NCBI GenBank assembly: GCA_964017045.1
Contig: OZ024794.1
Span: forward strand, 8,381,099 to 8,445,098
Source: Omphiscola glabra
Lineage: Eukaryota > Mollusca > Gastropoda > Lymnaeidae
Reading direction: 5' to 3'
Length of the DNA: 64,000 nt
Shown: piece after piece, positions 1 through 11,344 of the stretch
Layout of the letters: every line of letters starts with the position of its first letter
How positions within the stretch are numbered: the first letter of the stretch is position 1
Made by a program: the position numbers and the translations under genes
The notes under the pieces: generated by a model
Told to the model about the DNA's origin: nothing
Database searches by the model: none
The model's input: the letters and a program-made list of their open reading frames with translations, nothing else

Positions 1-215
1 TGCTGGTGACTGCTTGGTGACGGCTGGTGACTGCTTGGTGACTGCTGGTGACTGCTTGGTGACGGCTGGTGACTGCTAGTGACTGCTTGGTGACGGCTGG
101 TGACTGCATGGTGACTGCTGGTGACTGCTTGGTGACGGCTGGTGACTGCTAGTGACTGCTTGGTGACGGCTGGTGACTTCTTGGTGACTGCTTGGTGTTG
201 GCTGATGACGGCTCG
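1..215. repeat. Degenerate minisatellite, ~10-11 bp subunit
   Basis: Alternating blocks of TGGTGACTGCT and TGGTGACGGC run from the window edge to about 215, so the array probably continues outside. Open reading frames on both strands here (Ser-His-Gln-Pro-rich on the minus strand) are by-products of the repeat. Confidence 0.9.
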
Positions 216-455
216 TTGCTCTATGGATGGTACGTGTGATGGTTTGAGGCTGGATATTGTAAAATTCTTCCACCGTAAACTCGCCCCCCCCCCTTTAAAT
301 AAAACCCCACTCCCCCAGCCTGCCCTTGCAGTGGGATAACCCGAGTAATCTCCCTTGTTGTCATTGGATTCCGACTCGCAATAGCGTGATTTTGTATTCA
401 GCCCGTCACCCGAATACCCTTTCGGCTAATTCAGATAGAACGTACCTCATCATTA

Positions 456-566
456 GGTTTAGGGATAGATTTAGGGTTCAGGTTAGGGTGAGGGATAGAT
501 TTAGGGTTCAGGTTAGGGTGAGGGATAGATTTAGGGTTCAGGTTAGGGATAAATTTAGGGTTCAGG
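456..566 (+). repeat. 30-bp array containing TTAGGG motifs
   Basis: Three to four copies of a 30-bp unit, each carrying TTTAGGGTTCAGG and GGTTAGGGTGAGGG. TTAGGG is the molluscan telomere repeat, but here it is spaced irregularly inside a longer unit, so this is an interstitial telomere-like minisatellite and not a telomere. The 111-residue frame across it is low complexity. Confidence 0.8.
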
Positions 567-929
567 CAACCAAGTTGACGGCCATGGTAAAAAAAAACGC
601 GAGGTACAATCTATACAATTTACCAAACTTTCTTGGTAGAAGATCGAACCCTTACAGTTAGACTGATTGTGATTGGATGGGGAAACCTACAAGTTTTAAA
701 CCATCCAATTAAAACTATCACCCGACTCCAATAAACAGCTAGAGTAGATTAGAATCTGTCTTTTTATGATCCTTTCACTAACACTTGATTGTGCACGCTG
801 TAGACTGCTATACTTAGGACTTCATTACTGTGATCATTAATGCAACCTAGAATACTCGTAAGTACGCAAGCATGATTCTAATGCCTTTTATTATTACACG
901 TGTTATGTTCTTATTTATTTTTTTTTATT
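567..929. other. Non-coding stretch, nothing recognised
   Basis: AT-rich sequence with short frames only and no convincing splice-bounded exon. The block at 216-455 between the first two arrays is similar, apart from a C-run near 284. Confidence 0.5.
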
Positions 930-1320
930 TTGCTGGCATCCGTCCGTCATGGTATGGAATTCGCAGGACGAAATCCACAAGGCCTGGGATTATTCTTATA
1001 GGATTATTGGCTGGTTCTCAACAGCAAATCGCCTCTCTCCACGCCGCTGAATGACCCCAAGGGAACATCATGTGGATGATACAGCTTGGCACCAGTGGCG
1101 TCGCAGGAGTTGCCGGAATGTTTCATTGTATCAATGTTATCCGCCTATCGGGACTCCATCTCCGGGTTTGAATTCAGAGTTGCCTTCTCATAGATGAGTT
1201 GCCGTCCAAGGTTAGCGGGTCCCATCCACCCGGGGCGCTGGTGGTGTTTTTGCTTGACTGGGCTTTGGCCATCAGCTTGAGATTTGCTCAGTTTAGACCA
1301 CTCGGCCACCCAGCACCCCG
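930..1320 (-). mobile_element. SINE copy 1 with tRNA-like head
   Basis: Read on the minus strand from about 1318, the sequence has a tRNA-type A box (TGGCCGAGTGGTCTAA, as in Leu/Ser tRNAs). About 115 bp later comes a B-box-like GAATTCAAACC followed by CGGAGATGGAGTCCCG. The spacing is far larger than in a tRNA, so this is a tRNA-derived SINE head or a rearranged one. A second diverged copy on the plus strand at 5970-6332 shares the blocks GGGTGGATGGGAC, CAAACC.GGAGATGG.GTCCCG and the following ~50 bp. The downstream limit near 930 is approximate. Confidence 0.6.
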
Positions 1321-1816
1321 ATTATATTATGTAGCAAGGATTCGATCATAATTTTTATTTAATAATTTTTATATTTTTATATAATATGTACTCTATGTCA
1401 GTGTGTTTATAAGCACGCCTGCGCCGTGGGTGGCAACACACGGCCATGGGGAGGGGCACCTCATTATGGTGATGGTAGGTTGTTGTTCCAATTCGCCCAT
1501 GTCTCTTTTAACAAGATGGGAATTTGTATATTATGTACATATATAATTGTTTGTTAATGATTCAATGGCTCATACTTTAATTAAAATGCTTACTTGGTCC
1601 AACATTGTCGATAAGCCACACATGCTTACGCTGACAATGACAAGGACTTACACATCTATCCACACATTGGATATATATCTACAAGCTATGTCACCTTCAA
1701 TACCTCGATCTGAATTCGTTACTGTCGAAATGGGACATGTCAGCTTATAACTATTCGCCTAGATACTTCCTATCTTCTTTGTATGCTTTTACATTTAGCC
1801 TGCTTTATTCTTACAG
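1321..1816. other. Non-coding stretch
   Basis: AT-rich, apart from a GC-rich block at 1410-1500. A 67-residue frame at 1547-1750 lacks splice support or recognisable motifs. No element was assigned. Confidence 0.4.
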
Positions 1817-2059
1817 AACCGACGTACCTTGAAGCTGGAACTAGGGGAACGTTTCACGTCCCACACCAAACTACCTACGGCTACGATAATGACCTCGAGA
1901 TTCAGGGACTCTTTCCACCCACGATGTATAGCTGGAGAGTCTACTTCCACCACCGCAGAGATCAACCGGAACCTCTTAGAACAAGAAGTTGCCGCGCTCT
2001 GTGACCGGGAACGCCTACTTCGCTTCGCTTTGAAAAGCCCCGAATACAGGAACGGATGA
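1817..2059 (+). CDS. Possible terminal exon of an unknown gene
   Basis: A GC-richer block follows a splice acceptor (TTATTCTTACAG, ending at 1816). One frame runs 80 codons to a TGA at 2057-2059 and ends with a charged, helix-like tail (residues such as EINRNLLEQEVAALCDRERL). A second overlapping frame is open from 1783 to 2004 and also looks plausible, with GYDNDLEIQGLFPP in its middle, so the reading frame is not decided. No upstream exon was identified and no family was recognised. It could be the end of a gene whose other exons lie upstream, or a fossil coding fragment. Confidence 0.3.
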   Translation, partial: NRRTLKLELGERFTSHTKLPTATIMTSRFRDSFHPRCIAGESTSTTAEINRNLLEQEVAALCDRERLLRFALKSPEYRNG

Positions 2060-2265
2060 CGCCCTTCTGGAACAGAGGAAACTCCAACACTTATTGATCC
2101 GCTGAGATCAACAGTGAAAGCTATATAAGGCTAAGTCCACATCAATTGAACATATGATCTTGAGCAAATATAACATTTATAATGATGATACTACAAATTT
2201 GTTAAGGACACTTGTAGTCAAATAATTTACCTCACACTTTGAAAACATAAGTCAGATAACCACAG

Positions 2266-5112
2266 AACGATGGATGACAAGATGGATGGTATGATGGATG
2301 ATGTGATGGGTGTACGAAACATGATACCTTGGATGATACGTTGGATGATACGTTGGATGATATGTTGGATGATAGTTGGATGATAAGTTGGATGATACGA
2401 TTGATGATACGATGGATTATACGATGGATGATACGATGTATGATAAGATCGAATGGGATGGATGTACCATGGATGACAAGATGGATGGTACGATGGATGA
2501 TATGATGGATGATACGATGGATGATATGATGGATGACACGGTTGATGATACGATGGATGATATGATGGAGATATGATGGATGATGCTATGGGTGACCCAA
2601 TGGTTGATGTGATTTATATACGATGGAAGATACTATGGATGATACGATAGATGATACAATGCATAAAACGATAAATGAGGCGATAGATGTACGATGGCTA
2701 ATAAGATTGATAATACTATAGATGATGTGATGGTTGGTTCGATGAATGATTCTAAAGATAATGTAATGAATGTAAGATGGATGATACGATGGATTGTACG
2801 ATGGGTGATTCGAAAATGATGTGATGGATGCTACGGTGGATGATACGATTAATGTTAAGATTTAATACAATGGATTATGTGATGGATGTAAGATAGATGA
2901 AACGGTACATGATACAATGAATTTAACGATAAATGCTACGATGTATGATGCGATGGATATAGATGGCTGATACGATGGATTGATACGATTAATGATACGA
3001 TGGATGCTACAATAGATAATGCGATGGATGCACGATGGCTGATACGATGGATTGATACGACTGATGATACGATGGATGATACAATGGATAATGCGATGGA
3101 TGCACGATGGCTGATACGATGGATAATGTGATGGATGTACGATGGATGATGTGATGAATGATTCGATGGATGATTATATGGATGATGTGATGGGTGTACG
3201 ATGGATGATACTAAGGATAATGCGATCTATGATATGATTTATGACAAGATGTATGAAGTAATTGATGTACGATTTATGATACGATGGGATGTGGTGGATT
3301 TACGATAGATGATTTTATGGATAAACGATGGATAATACGATGGATGATGCTAGGTATTTAAGGTGGATGATTCGATCAATGATATGATGGATGATGTGTT
3401 TGATGCTTGATGCATGATTTTATTTATTTATGATTGATGATACGATGGATGATGCGATGGATGATACGATGGATGATTCAATGGATGATGCGTTGGATGG
3501 TACGATGGATGGTACGATGGATGATACGATGGATGATACGATGGATGATACAATGGATGATACGATGGATGATACGATGGATGATACGATGGGTGTATGA
3601 TGGATGATACAATGGATGATACGATGGATGATGCGATGGATGATACGATGGATGATACGATGGATGAAACTATGGATGATACGATGGATGATACGATGGA
3701 TGATACGATGGATGATACGATAAGTGTATGATGGATGATACGATGGATGATACCATGGATGATACGATGGATGATACGATGGATGATACGATGGATGATA
3801 CGATGGATGATACGATGGGTGTATGATGGATGATACGATGGATGATACCATGGATGATACGATGTATGATACGATGGATGATACGATGGATGATACGATG
3901 GATGATACGATGCATGATACGATGGATGATACGATGGATGATACGATGGATGATACGATGGGTGTATGATGGATGATACGATGTATGATACGATGTATGA
4001 TACGATGTATGATACGATGGATGATACGATGGATGATACGATGGATGATACGATGGATGATACGATGGATGATACGATGGATAATACGATGGATGATACG
4101 ATGGATGAAACTATGGATGATACGATGGATGATACGATGGATGATACGATGGATGATACGATAAGTGTATGATGGATGATACGATGGATGATACCATGGA
4201 TGATACGATGGATGATACGATGGATGATACGATGGATGATACGATGGATGATACGATGGATGATACGATGGATGATACGATGGATGATACGATGGATGAT
4301 ACGATGGATGATACGATGGGTGTATGATGGATGATACGATGGATGATGCGATGGATGATACGATGGATGATGCGATGGATGATACGATGGATGATACGAT
4401 GGATGATACGAGGGATGATACGATGGATGATACGATGGATGATACGATGAGTGTATGATGGATGATACGATGGATGATACGATGGGTGATACCATGGATG
4501 ATACGATGGATGATACGATGGATGATACCATGGATGATACGATGGATGATGCGATGGATGATGCGATGGATGATACGATGGATGATACGATGGATGATAC
4601 GATGGATGATACGATGGATGATACGATGGGTGTATGATGTATGATACGATGTATGATACGATGGATGATACGATGGATGATACGATGGATGATACGATGG
4701 ATGATACGATGGATGATACGATGGATGATACGATGGATGATACGATGATGATACGATGGATGATACGATGGATGATACGATGGATGAGACGATGAGTGTA
4801 TGATGGATGATACGATGGATTATACGATGGGTGTATGATGGATGATACGATGGATGATACGATGGATGATGCGATGGATGATACGATGGATGATACGATG
4901 GATGATACGATGGATGATACGATGAGTTTAAGATGGATGAAGCGATGGATGATACGATGGATGATACGATGGATGATGCGATGGGATGTGGTGGATTTAC
5001 GATAGATGATTTTATGGATAAACGATGGATAATACGATGGGTGTATGATCGATGATACGATGGATGATTCGATGGATGATACGATGGATGATTCGATGGA
5101 TGATGGGATGGA
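2266..5112. repeat. 2.8-kb satellite of 12-bp GATGGATGATAC units
   Basis: The block is built from GATGGATGATAC. The 5' third (about 2266-3420) is strongly degenerate, while 3430-5110 is nearly homogeneous. Variant units (GGGTGTATGATG, GATGAAACTATG, GATACCATGG) recur at long spacing. The combination around GATGAAACTATG at 3666 recurs at 4107, 441 bp apart. A ~58-bp non-unit segment at 3286-3347 recurs at 4979-5038. The 592-residue minus-strand frame and several smaller frames are translations of the repeat (Tyr-His-Pro-Ser, Ile-Val-Ser-Ser), not evidence of a protein. Confidence 0.97.
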
Positions 5113-5640
5113 TAATGATGAAAGAGGCGGCTCAAATGCCTACATCGTAGAGGCCGCCGTGCCAATCCAAGCATCCACTCGCAAGTAATGCTCATCATGA
5201 CACGCCCAGGCCAACCACAGCTACAGCAACACTGGCTTAGGTACCATGTGCGCGGACGTCAAAGAAAGCAACAGCTACGTTCCATAAACTTGGATAATAA
5301 CGTATGATAGAAACAAAAATACTTGTTTATTATAAAATTAATCAAAGACAAGGGTAGACAAACTAAATTTTGTTCTCAATAGCATTATTTTCCCCTCCAA
5401 ATATTTTAAGGGCTTTTTAAAAAAACAATATTCCAGTAATGGGTGAATTGTTCGCGCATCACATTGTCACAAATGACTTGGTTGGGATTGAGCAATTGCG
5501 CTCCATTGATTATTCATGTAACTTATAATGTGTTTTGTTCGGGACTTCCCGATATGTAGCACCACATTTATTTAATGATAAACGTGCTGGGGTGAGATTT
5601 CCGGGGGAAGTGAGGAATGTTTTGTTGAGCATAGACTTAG
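5113..5640. other. Non-coding stretch
   Basis: Unique-looking AT-rich sequence between the satellite and a LINE fragment. No exon or element was recognised. Confidence 0.5.
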
Positions 5641-5654
5641 AGAGGTTGAAGATT

Positions 5655-5968
5655 AATGGATGTTAACGGTTGGAAAGAAACATTAACAGACTGCATTGAT
5701 CTATCAGTTGGTCTGGAACAGTTGGTTAAATAACCCACGAGAGGGGGGGGGAACACTCTTGACCTACTCCTCACCAACTGTCCACATCTCATCCCAAAAG
5801 TTGAGGTCATCCCCGAGATTTCAGACTACTGCATACCTTATTGCGAATTTCAGGTTAATACACTAAAAAAGAATCAGGTCATACGAGAAATCCCAATTGA
5901 TGCCATGGCAGACTGGGATGGCCTGGGAGTAGTAACGACAGAACTGAGCTCAGGCATGCAGGCGATTC
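5655..5968 (+). mobile_element. LINE endonuclease-domain fragment
   Basis: Conceptual translation, allowing for breaks, gives the C-terminal part of an apurinic-type endonuclease of a Jockey/CR1-like non-LTR retrotransposon. It reads GWKETLT...GLEQLVK, then a stop, PTR, GGNTLDLLLTN, PKVEVIPEISDYCIPYCEF. The NTLDLLLTN and ISDY (family SDH) blocks are diagnostic positions of this domain. It has no start codon, contains at least one stop and a G-run, and is dead on arrival. A SINE copy abuts its 3' end. Confidence 0.75.
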
Positions 5969-5969
5969 G

Positions 5970-6328
5970 GGGAAATCTGGTCTACTAGATAAACACAAGA
6001 AACTGAAATTTGAAGGAAAATCAAAAGGAAGAAAAAAATCCGCTCACACAACACCATACAATCAAAAAACATCACAAGTACCCAGGGTGGATGGGACTCG
6101 AGACAATCAATAAACATCACAAGTACCAATGGTGGATGGGACTCGAGACAAGCAACAAACATCAAACGTACCCAGGGTGGATGGGACTCGTTATTCTTGG
6201 ATGGCAGCTGATCTAAGAGAAGAAAAAATATGAAATCAAACCGGGAGATGGTGTCCCGCAGGCGTTGTGACATTAACAAGAAAAAATTCCTACAGCTGTG
6301 CGACGTAGATCGCATAAAGAGGACATTG

Positions 6329-6332
<4 letters not shown>
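5970..6332 (+). mobile_element. SINE copy 2, internally expanded
   Basis: Diverged relative of the minus-strand SINE at 930-1320, sharing GGTGGATGGGAC, CAAACCGGGAGATGGTGTCC and the next ~50 bp including TGCGACG. A segment containing the GGTGGATGGGACTCG block has been triplicated as a 45-bp tandem repeat at about 6069-6190. A CA microsatellite follows the 3' end. The left boundary is approximate because the A-box region is poorly conserved. Confidence 0.55.

Positions 6333-6376
<44 letters not shown>
6331..6376. repeat. CA dinucleotide microsatellite
   Basis: About 22 uninterrupted CA repeats directly after the SINE-like sequence, which may serve as its tail. Confidence 0.98.
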
Positions 6377-6379
<3 letters not shown>

Positions 6380-6508
6380 TGGTCATTTAATGCATCCCAA
6401 TCTATTTCCAGTTGTCTTGAATGAGTCTTGCCATTGGATCAAATATGCAAGGAGGAGAGATCGAGGCTGGCGAATTGAGCAACTCTTCCTCACTTTAAAA
6501 CAATTTGC

Positions 6509-6729
6509 AGCTCAAGTCAAGGCTACTTCTCAAGTCAAGGCTACATCTCAAGTCAAGGCTACTTCTCAAGTCAAGGCTAATACTCAAGTCAAAGCTATTA
6601 CTCAAGTCAAGGCTACTTCTCAAGTCAAGGCTACTACTCAAGTCAAGGCTACTACTCAAGTCAAGGCTACTTCTCAAGTCAAGGCTACTACTCAAGTCAA
6701 GGCTACTACTCAAGTCAAGGCAACTACTC
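6509..6729. repeat. 18-bp minisatellite, ~12 copies
   Basis: Unit CTCAAGTCAAGGCTACTT. Because 18 is a multiple of three, all three frames stay open on both strands (for example QVKATS repeats), which creates spurious frames of 94-126 residues. Confidence 0.95.
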
Positions 6730-6929
6730 AAGCCTTGGTCACCTCCGCGGGCGGAGGGCGAAAAACTTGATTCTTTATCCAGATGGTAAACTTTGTTACG
6801 AGTCCTATCGGGCATTTTTTTTTATTGATTTTAAAATTTCTTTTGGTTATCCAATACAACGGACACATGTTGAAGGTGAGGTGAGTATAAATGAGAATAG
6901 TAATAATTTCTAAAGATGTGTTTAGTTCC

Positions 6930-7660
6930 TGTAATTCCCCCCGGGGCTCTAGTCGGCATGTACGTCCCAAAAATGGCATGTCGATAAAGAGGCGTTTGCC
7001 ACGAACCCCCTGAAACGTTACCCGGGGTACATGATCACAGTGTAGGAGACCTGCGCCGAAAGGCAAAGGTAACGCACGGAAACTGCGTTAGAAAGAGCAC
7101 GGCTGCATGGTTTCCTACCAAATGCAGTTGAAAATAACGTAGAAACAGGTCGGGACATGATTACAGTTGCCGCATGGATATGAGGCGAAGGAGTGTGGCG
7201 ATCCTAGCCGATGATTCCAAATATGCAGTCTTTGAGGGTACTGCTCCTAGGCAACCTCTTTTTCTCATTTCCCAGCTGCGGTGTGAATTAGTCACGCCGA
7301 AGAAAACCATGTAAACCCTATAAGAGGGTGTCTGTAAAACACCTACGCGTCCCCCCGGGGTGGGAAGGGGGGGTATTAGAGACGTAAAATATATCCACCC
7401 CAGCCCAAGAAAGTCCGGCCCGGTTGCTGAGCAGCACCCCGGCCGGCCATGTGTTTCTTCTCTGGTGCCGCCTCACTCGCATAGTCAAGCGAGTGCAAGG
7501 GTGGGTGAGGCTGTCTCAGGGGCGGAGGGCCTGACTGGACTAAAGACCACTGGGGGAGTGGTTGAATGCCGGTTGGGAGCGGCGGTGGTGCGCTGTGAAA
7601 GACTTCATGAGCTTCGGCTCGATAGTTTTTCTGATTTTCTTAAGTAGTAGTTCCTGTAAT
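6930..7660. other. GC-rich block of unknown nature
   Basis: Much richer in G+C than its surroundings, with long CpG-containing stretches and short hairpins (for example GCCCGGTTGCTGAGCAGCAC near 7420). No open frame over 112 residues, no recognised transposase or RT motif. Probably an unclassified repeat. Confidence 0.3.
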
Positions 7661-8990
7661 TCTTATTCTTAAGAATCGAAAGAATTAGACAAATATAAAA
7701 TAGATTCACAACAGAGAAAGGCTGAATATTTTGTATAGAGCTAGGTTGAAAAGTCCATTCATGAAGTAGAATTTGCAGTCATTTCCTTTTATTTTGATAT
7801 TAAAAATTAATTTAGCCAATAGTCCTAGCAAGGATTTATATTACAGAAGTAAGCTTACACTTACACTTTTTGATTTAATATTCATGTGATATCAAGCAAA
7901 GATGTATTTATCTATGACTATAATGAAACAGGAGCCAGGAAGGGTGGGGGATGAAGTCGTGACGACATTGGAATTGTTTATTTTCATGAGTCCGGCTCTC
8001 GGACATTTCGAGTTATTTGTGATTGATGTGCTGATCAGAAAAAAAATATAGTAATTCAATTCCTCGGTGATCTTATGCAGTAAAAAAAAAAAAGATTCAA
8101 CTCTATTAAGATTTCCTTTCCTGGAAGGGAGGAGTCGTACTTGGACTGTGACAAAGACGTGGATCAGACTAAATGCACGTCACAGGCAATTGTGTCATCC
8201 GATATTGGAGTGAACTTTTTAAAAATGCCATGGCGTACCTAACACCTTTCCCGTGTTTTTGCACTCGTGCAGTCAAACAAGTAAGTAGGAGAATTAATGT
8301 TTCATATAATGTATTAGTAACTGAACCTGTTGGTTAGAAGTGAGTTAAACTTAGATTGTGTCAGATATTCGATATATTTTAACGAATCGGAACCATTGTG
8401 TTGATTGTGAACTTGCTTAGGAGACTGAGACATGTTATCGATCGGACAAAATGTATTTAATTGAGGACAGTTTAGCTATAGAAAAATATTGATAGACATA
8501 TTGTAGACATAATAATGTTTGATCCATTCGTATATTTTATAAATATAAGATTTAAAAGAAGGTCGTATTGTTGATTTTAAATAACGCTTCCCAAATAAAA
8601 ATGGAGGCATGTGGGTGGACCGATGCAAATTATTATCTGGGGTAGGAGGCTTCAAGTGAATAAAACATTATATGACACAAGATAATTGAATGCAAATTTG
8701 TAAGCTTATCTTGATAATGATTTATTCAAATTCAATAAAACTTACTTCTGAGTTAGAATTATTTCAATATTATTTTATGTAATACTCACTAGTACTACCG
8801 GTACTACCGTACGTTTACTTATAAGTCCTAATGACATGGACTCACCCAATGCCTATTAAACACAACTTGAACAAATCATTTTTTGCATTATTGATGCTAG
8901 ACAATAGTGACTAGTTTAATAATGATATATTTTTCATTTGATTATTAAATCTAGTTACTGGTAACTATCAGCAATGGATGAGAGGGAAGC
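7661..8990. other. Non-coding stretch
   Basis: AT-rich; no exon, tandem array or known element was recognised. Confidence 0.5.
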
Positions 8991-8993
8991 TAG

Positions 8994-9411
8994 CACTTGG
9001 AGTACAGTCAGAAAGTAAGCAAAGTTAATGATACAGGTACTACAGAGACAACTGTCCAGAGACTTGGATTTGAAATCTGGTAAGCAAGTATTTCTATCAC
9101 TTTTAAAACAATTCAAACATACTTCTTTCATTAAAATATGATTTATGAAATCCCAGTCCCATTGAGAAATGATATATTGTCCGGTACTTAAAATTAAAAC
9201 AATATTCTTTGCTCTAAGTTTTAATTGTTTATTCCACAGCGGAGAAACTAAGATGACCCTTGGTGCAACATTGTGGCTAGAGTTAAAGATTGCTATTGAT
9301 AAGACACTTATCATCAAGGTACAGGGGAATAAGGCCAGCCAGGATATTAAATATTGCTTACCAGACATTAACCCCCCAGTTGATAGACCGGGCATTTCCC
9401 AGATGATTTAA
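8994..9411 (+). CDS. Possible two-exon gene end, unknown product
   Basis: Two open segments join in phase. The first (8994-9078) opens after a weak acceptor TAG and ends ATC TG before GTAAGC. The second (9241-9411) follows TTATTCCACAG, starts by completing a Cys codon, and runs to a TAA at 9409-9411. The joined tail is about 85 residues, begins HLEYSQKVSKVNDTG and ends PPVDRPGISQMI. A 146-residue minus-strand frame covers the same DNA, so coding strand is uncertain. No family was recognised. It may be a gene fragment or chance. Confidence 0.22.
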
Positions 9412-10550
9412 TTAAAAATTATTCTTAATTGCCATCTATTTTTCACGATACTCTGCATTAAATATTTTTTAGTAGTCTTTTAGTTATTAGTAAACACATC
9501 TGACATCACATTCCTGATTTTATTACAATTATGTGATGACTTGTATTGTCTAAACACATTTTTTAAAACCTTAATTTTGAAGAAGAAAAAAAAGTGGGTA
9601 CTTCCGACTTATTTTAGTGCCTTTAAATGTTTCTTGATGCTATTAAGGCATAGTGCATGTTGTGCTACTTAAAATTATCTATCATTTGATATATGACATA
9701 TTTATGCAAGTCGATGAATTTAAAAAAAAAAAATTCTGAAATTATATCTTTTCACACTTTTGCAGTCGGAAAATAAAAACCACTAAAATGCAATCTTGTT
9801 CTTTTTTTTATTTTTTAATAACTTTTGAATTAATGGTTCTAGGTGCTTAAAAAAAATTAGAATTTACATATATTAAATTTTGAGCTAGTAAACCAAGTTT
9901 GGAACGTCTAGGATTATTAGTTCAGTAGTTATGGTTCCATAAAATGGACGATTTGATAAAATGAAAAATAGCCAATTTTGTGTCGAGTTTTATCAAAGTT
10001 TAAAACCTCATAACTTTTGTATTTATTGAGCTATTGTAATAAACCAGGTATCAAAATTCTTATATTAAAAAGTTCTATCAAGTGAGTGTCCTTAAAATAG
10101 TCTAAATTTAGAAAGAAATTTTGGTTTGGACTACCTACAAAGGCAATACATGATGATGTGAAGCCTCTCTTTAAAGCTGGATTCCCTGTGACATGTGTGA
10201 GGTGAAACGTCAAACCAGCACCGACAATACGGCCCAGGCAATTCAGCCCCATCACATCGGCCCCGACTTAACAGGATTTAGTTTTGTCCCATTCTACTAA
10301 ATCAAAGCGCAACAGAAGAAATACTCTCAAAGGATTGTGTCCCTTGACCTAGTTTGGTTTATACAAATCCTGCATTTTGCTTCTAAATAGTATTTTTTTT
10401 CTCATAATATTTATATAAAATATTTTTTAATTATTAAAATATTTATTAATTTGTTTGAACTTGTTCCATTATTAAATTGAATTTGTTTTTAAAGGTGCCT
10501 TTACTTCGTACTGGCGCTTACATCAATAGGAGATCATTTGATATAAATAT
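9412..10550. other. AT-rich non-coding stretch
   Basis: Many A/T runs, no convincing exon. The segment 9770-10260 has the look of an old dispersed repeat but no terminal repeats were found. Confidence 0.4.
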
Positions 10551-10564
10551 ATGTACAGCTGTCC

Positions 10565-10807
10565 GGGTGCGTCGAGTGAGTTCGGGTACTCAGGGCGTCC
10601 AAACTTTTATATTAGGATCAGGGAGTTCGGGTATTTAAGGCGTCCAAACTTTGATATTAGGATCAGGGAGTTCGGGTACTCAGGGCGTCCAAGCTTTTAT
10701 ATTAGGATCAAGGAGTTCGGGTACTCAGCGCGTCCACAATTTTATATTAGGATCATGGAGTTCGGGTACTCAGGGCGTCCAAACTTTTATATTAGGATCA
10801 GGGAGTC
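10565..10807. repeat. 45-bp minisatellite, ~5.4 copies
   Basis: Unit includes GTACTCAGGGCGTCCAAAC and TTTATATTAGGATCAGGGAG. 45 is a multiple of three, giving the spurious 101-residue frame at 10551-10856. Confidence 0.95.
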
Positions 10808-11170
10808 AGTAATCTCACGTCAACCAAATAAAACACGCTCAAATGCAATCATTTGATTAACTTAGATGAAGAAGTATTTTGTTCAATAGCTCCTCAACGA
10901 CAAAGAATTCAGATCGAGGCATCGAATGGGATAGAAGCTTTATCGTGCTAATATTCATTGTGGATAGCATTATTCGTCTTCACCATAGCCGGCGCAAGCA
11001 TCGGTGGCTAGCGTCGACACGTGGCAAAGGATTCTTTTCATATACATAATTATTCAATGAGTTGTAATTAAACATTATGGATTAATATAATATATCTAAA
11101 CAAACATAGTGGCTAACATAATGGATACCAACTATGAGATGAGGTCTAGATAATTAAACCTCAAAATGGA
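10808..11170. other. Non-coding stretch
   Basis: No exon or element recognised between two minisatellites. Confidence 0.5.
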
Positions 11171-11331
11171 CGACACGTGTCCTATGTTGGAGACACGTGT
11201 CCTATGTTGGACAACACGTGTCCTATGTTGGAGACATGTGTCCTATGTTGGAGACACGTGCCCTGTGTTGGAGACACGTGTCCTATGTTGGAGACACGTG
11301 TCCTATGTTGGAGACACGTGTCCTATGATTG
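11171..11331. repeat. 20-bp minisatellite carrying CACGTG
   Basis: Eight copies of GGAGACACGTGTCCTATGTT. Almost every unit contains the palindrome ACACGTGT with a central CACGTG, the E-box bound by Myc/Max/USF/CLOCK-type bHLH proteins. One unit has ACATGTGT and one ACACGTGC. Confidence 0.95.
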
Positions 11332-11344
11332 ACAGTAGAGCCTG

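Noticed and set aside
1..566. Possibility that the window starts at a telomere because of TTAGGG motifs
   Set aside because: The motifs are irregular, confined to 456-566, and embedded in a longer unit; the terminal 215 bp is an unrelated repeat.
1150..1320. A functional tRNA gene on the minus strand
   Set aside because: A- and B-like boxes are over 100 bp apart and no cloverleaf can be drawn; better explained as a SINE.
3420..5198. 592-residue minus-strand open frame, longest in the window
   Set aside because: It is the translation of the 12-bp satellite; several other frames over the same DNA are equally open, as expected from a unit divisible by three.
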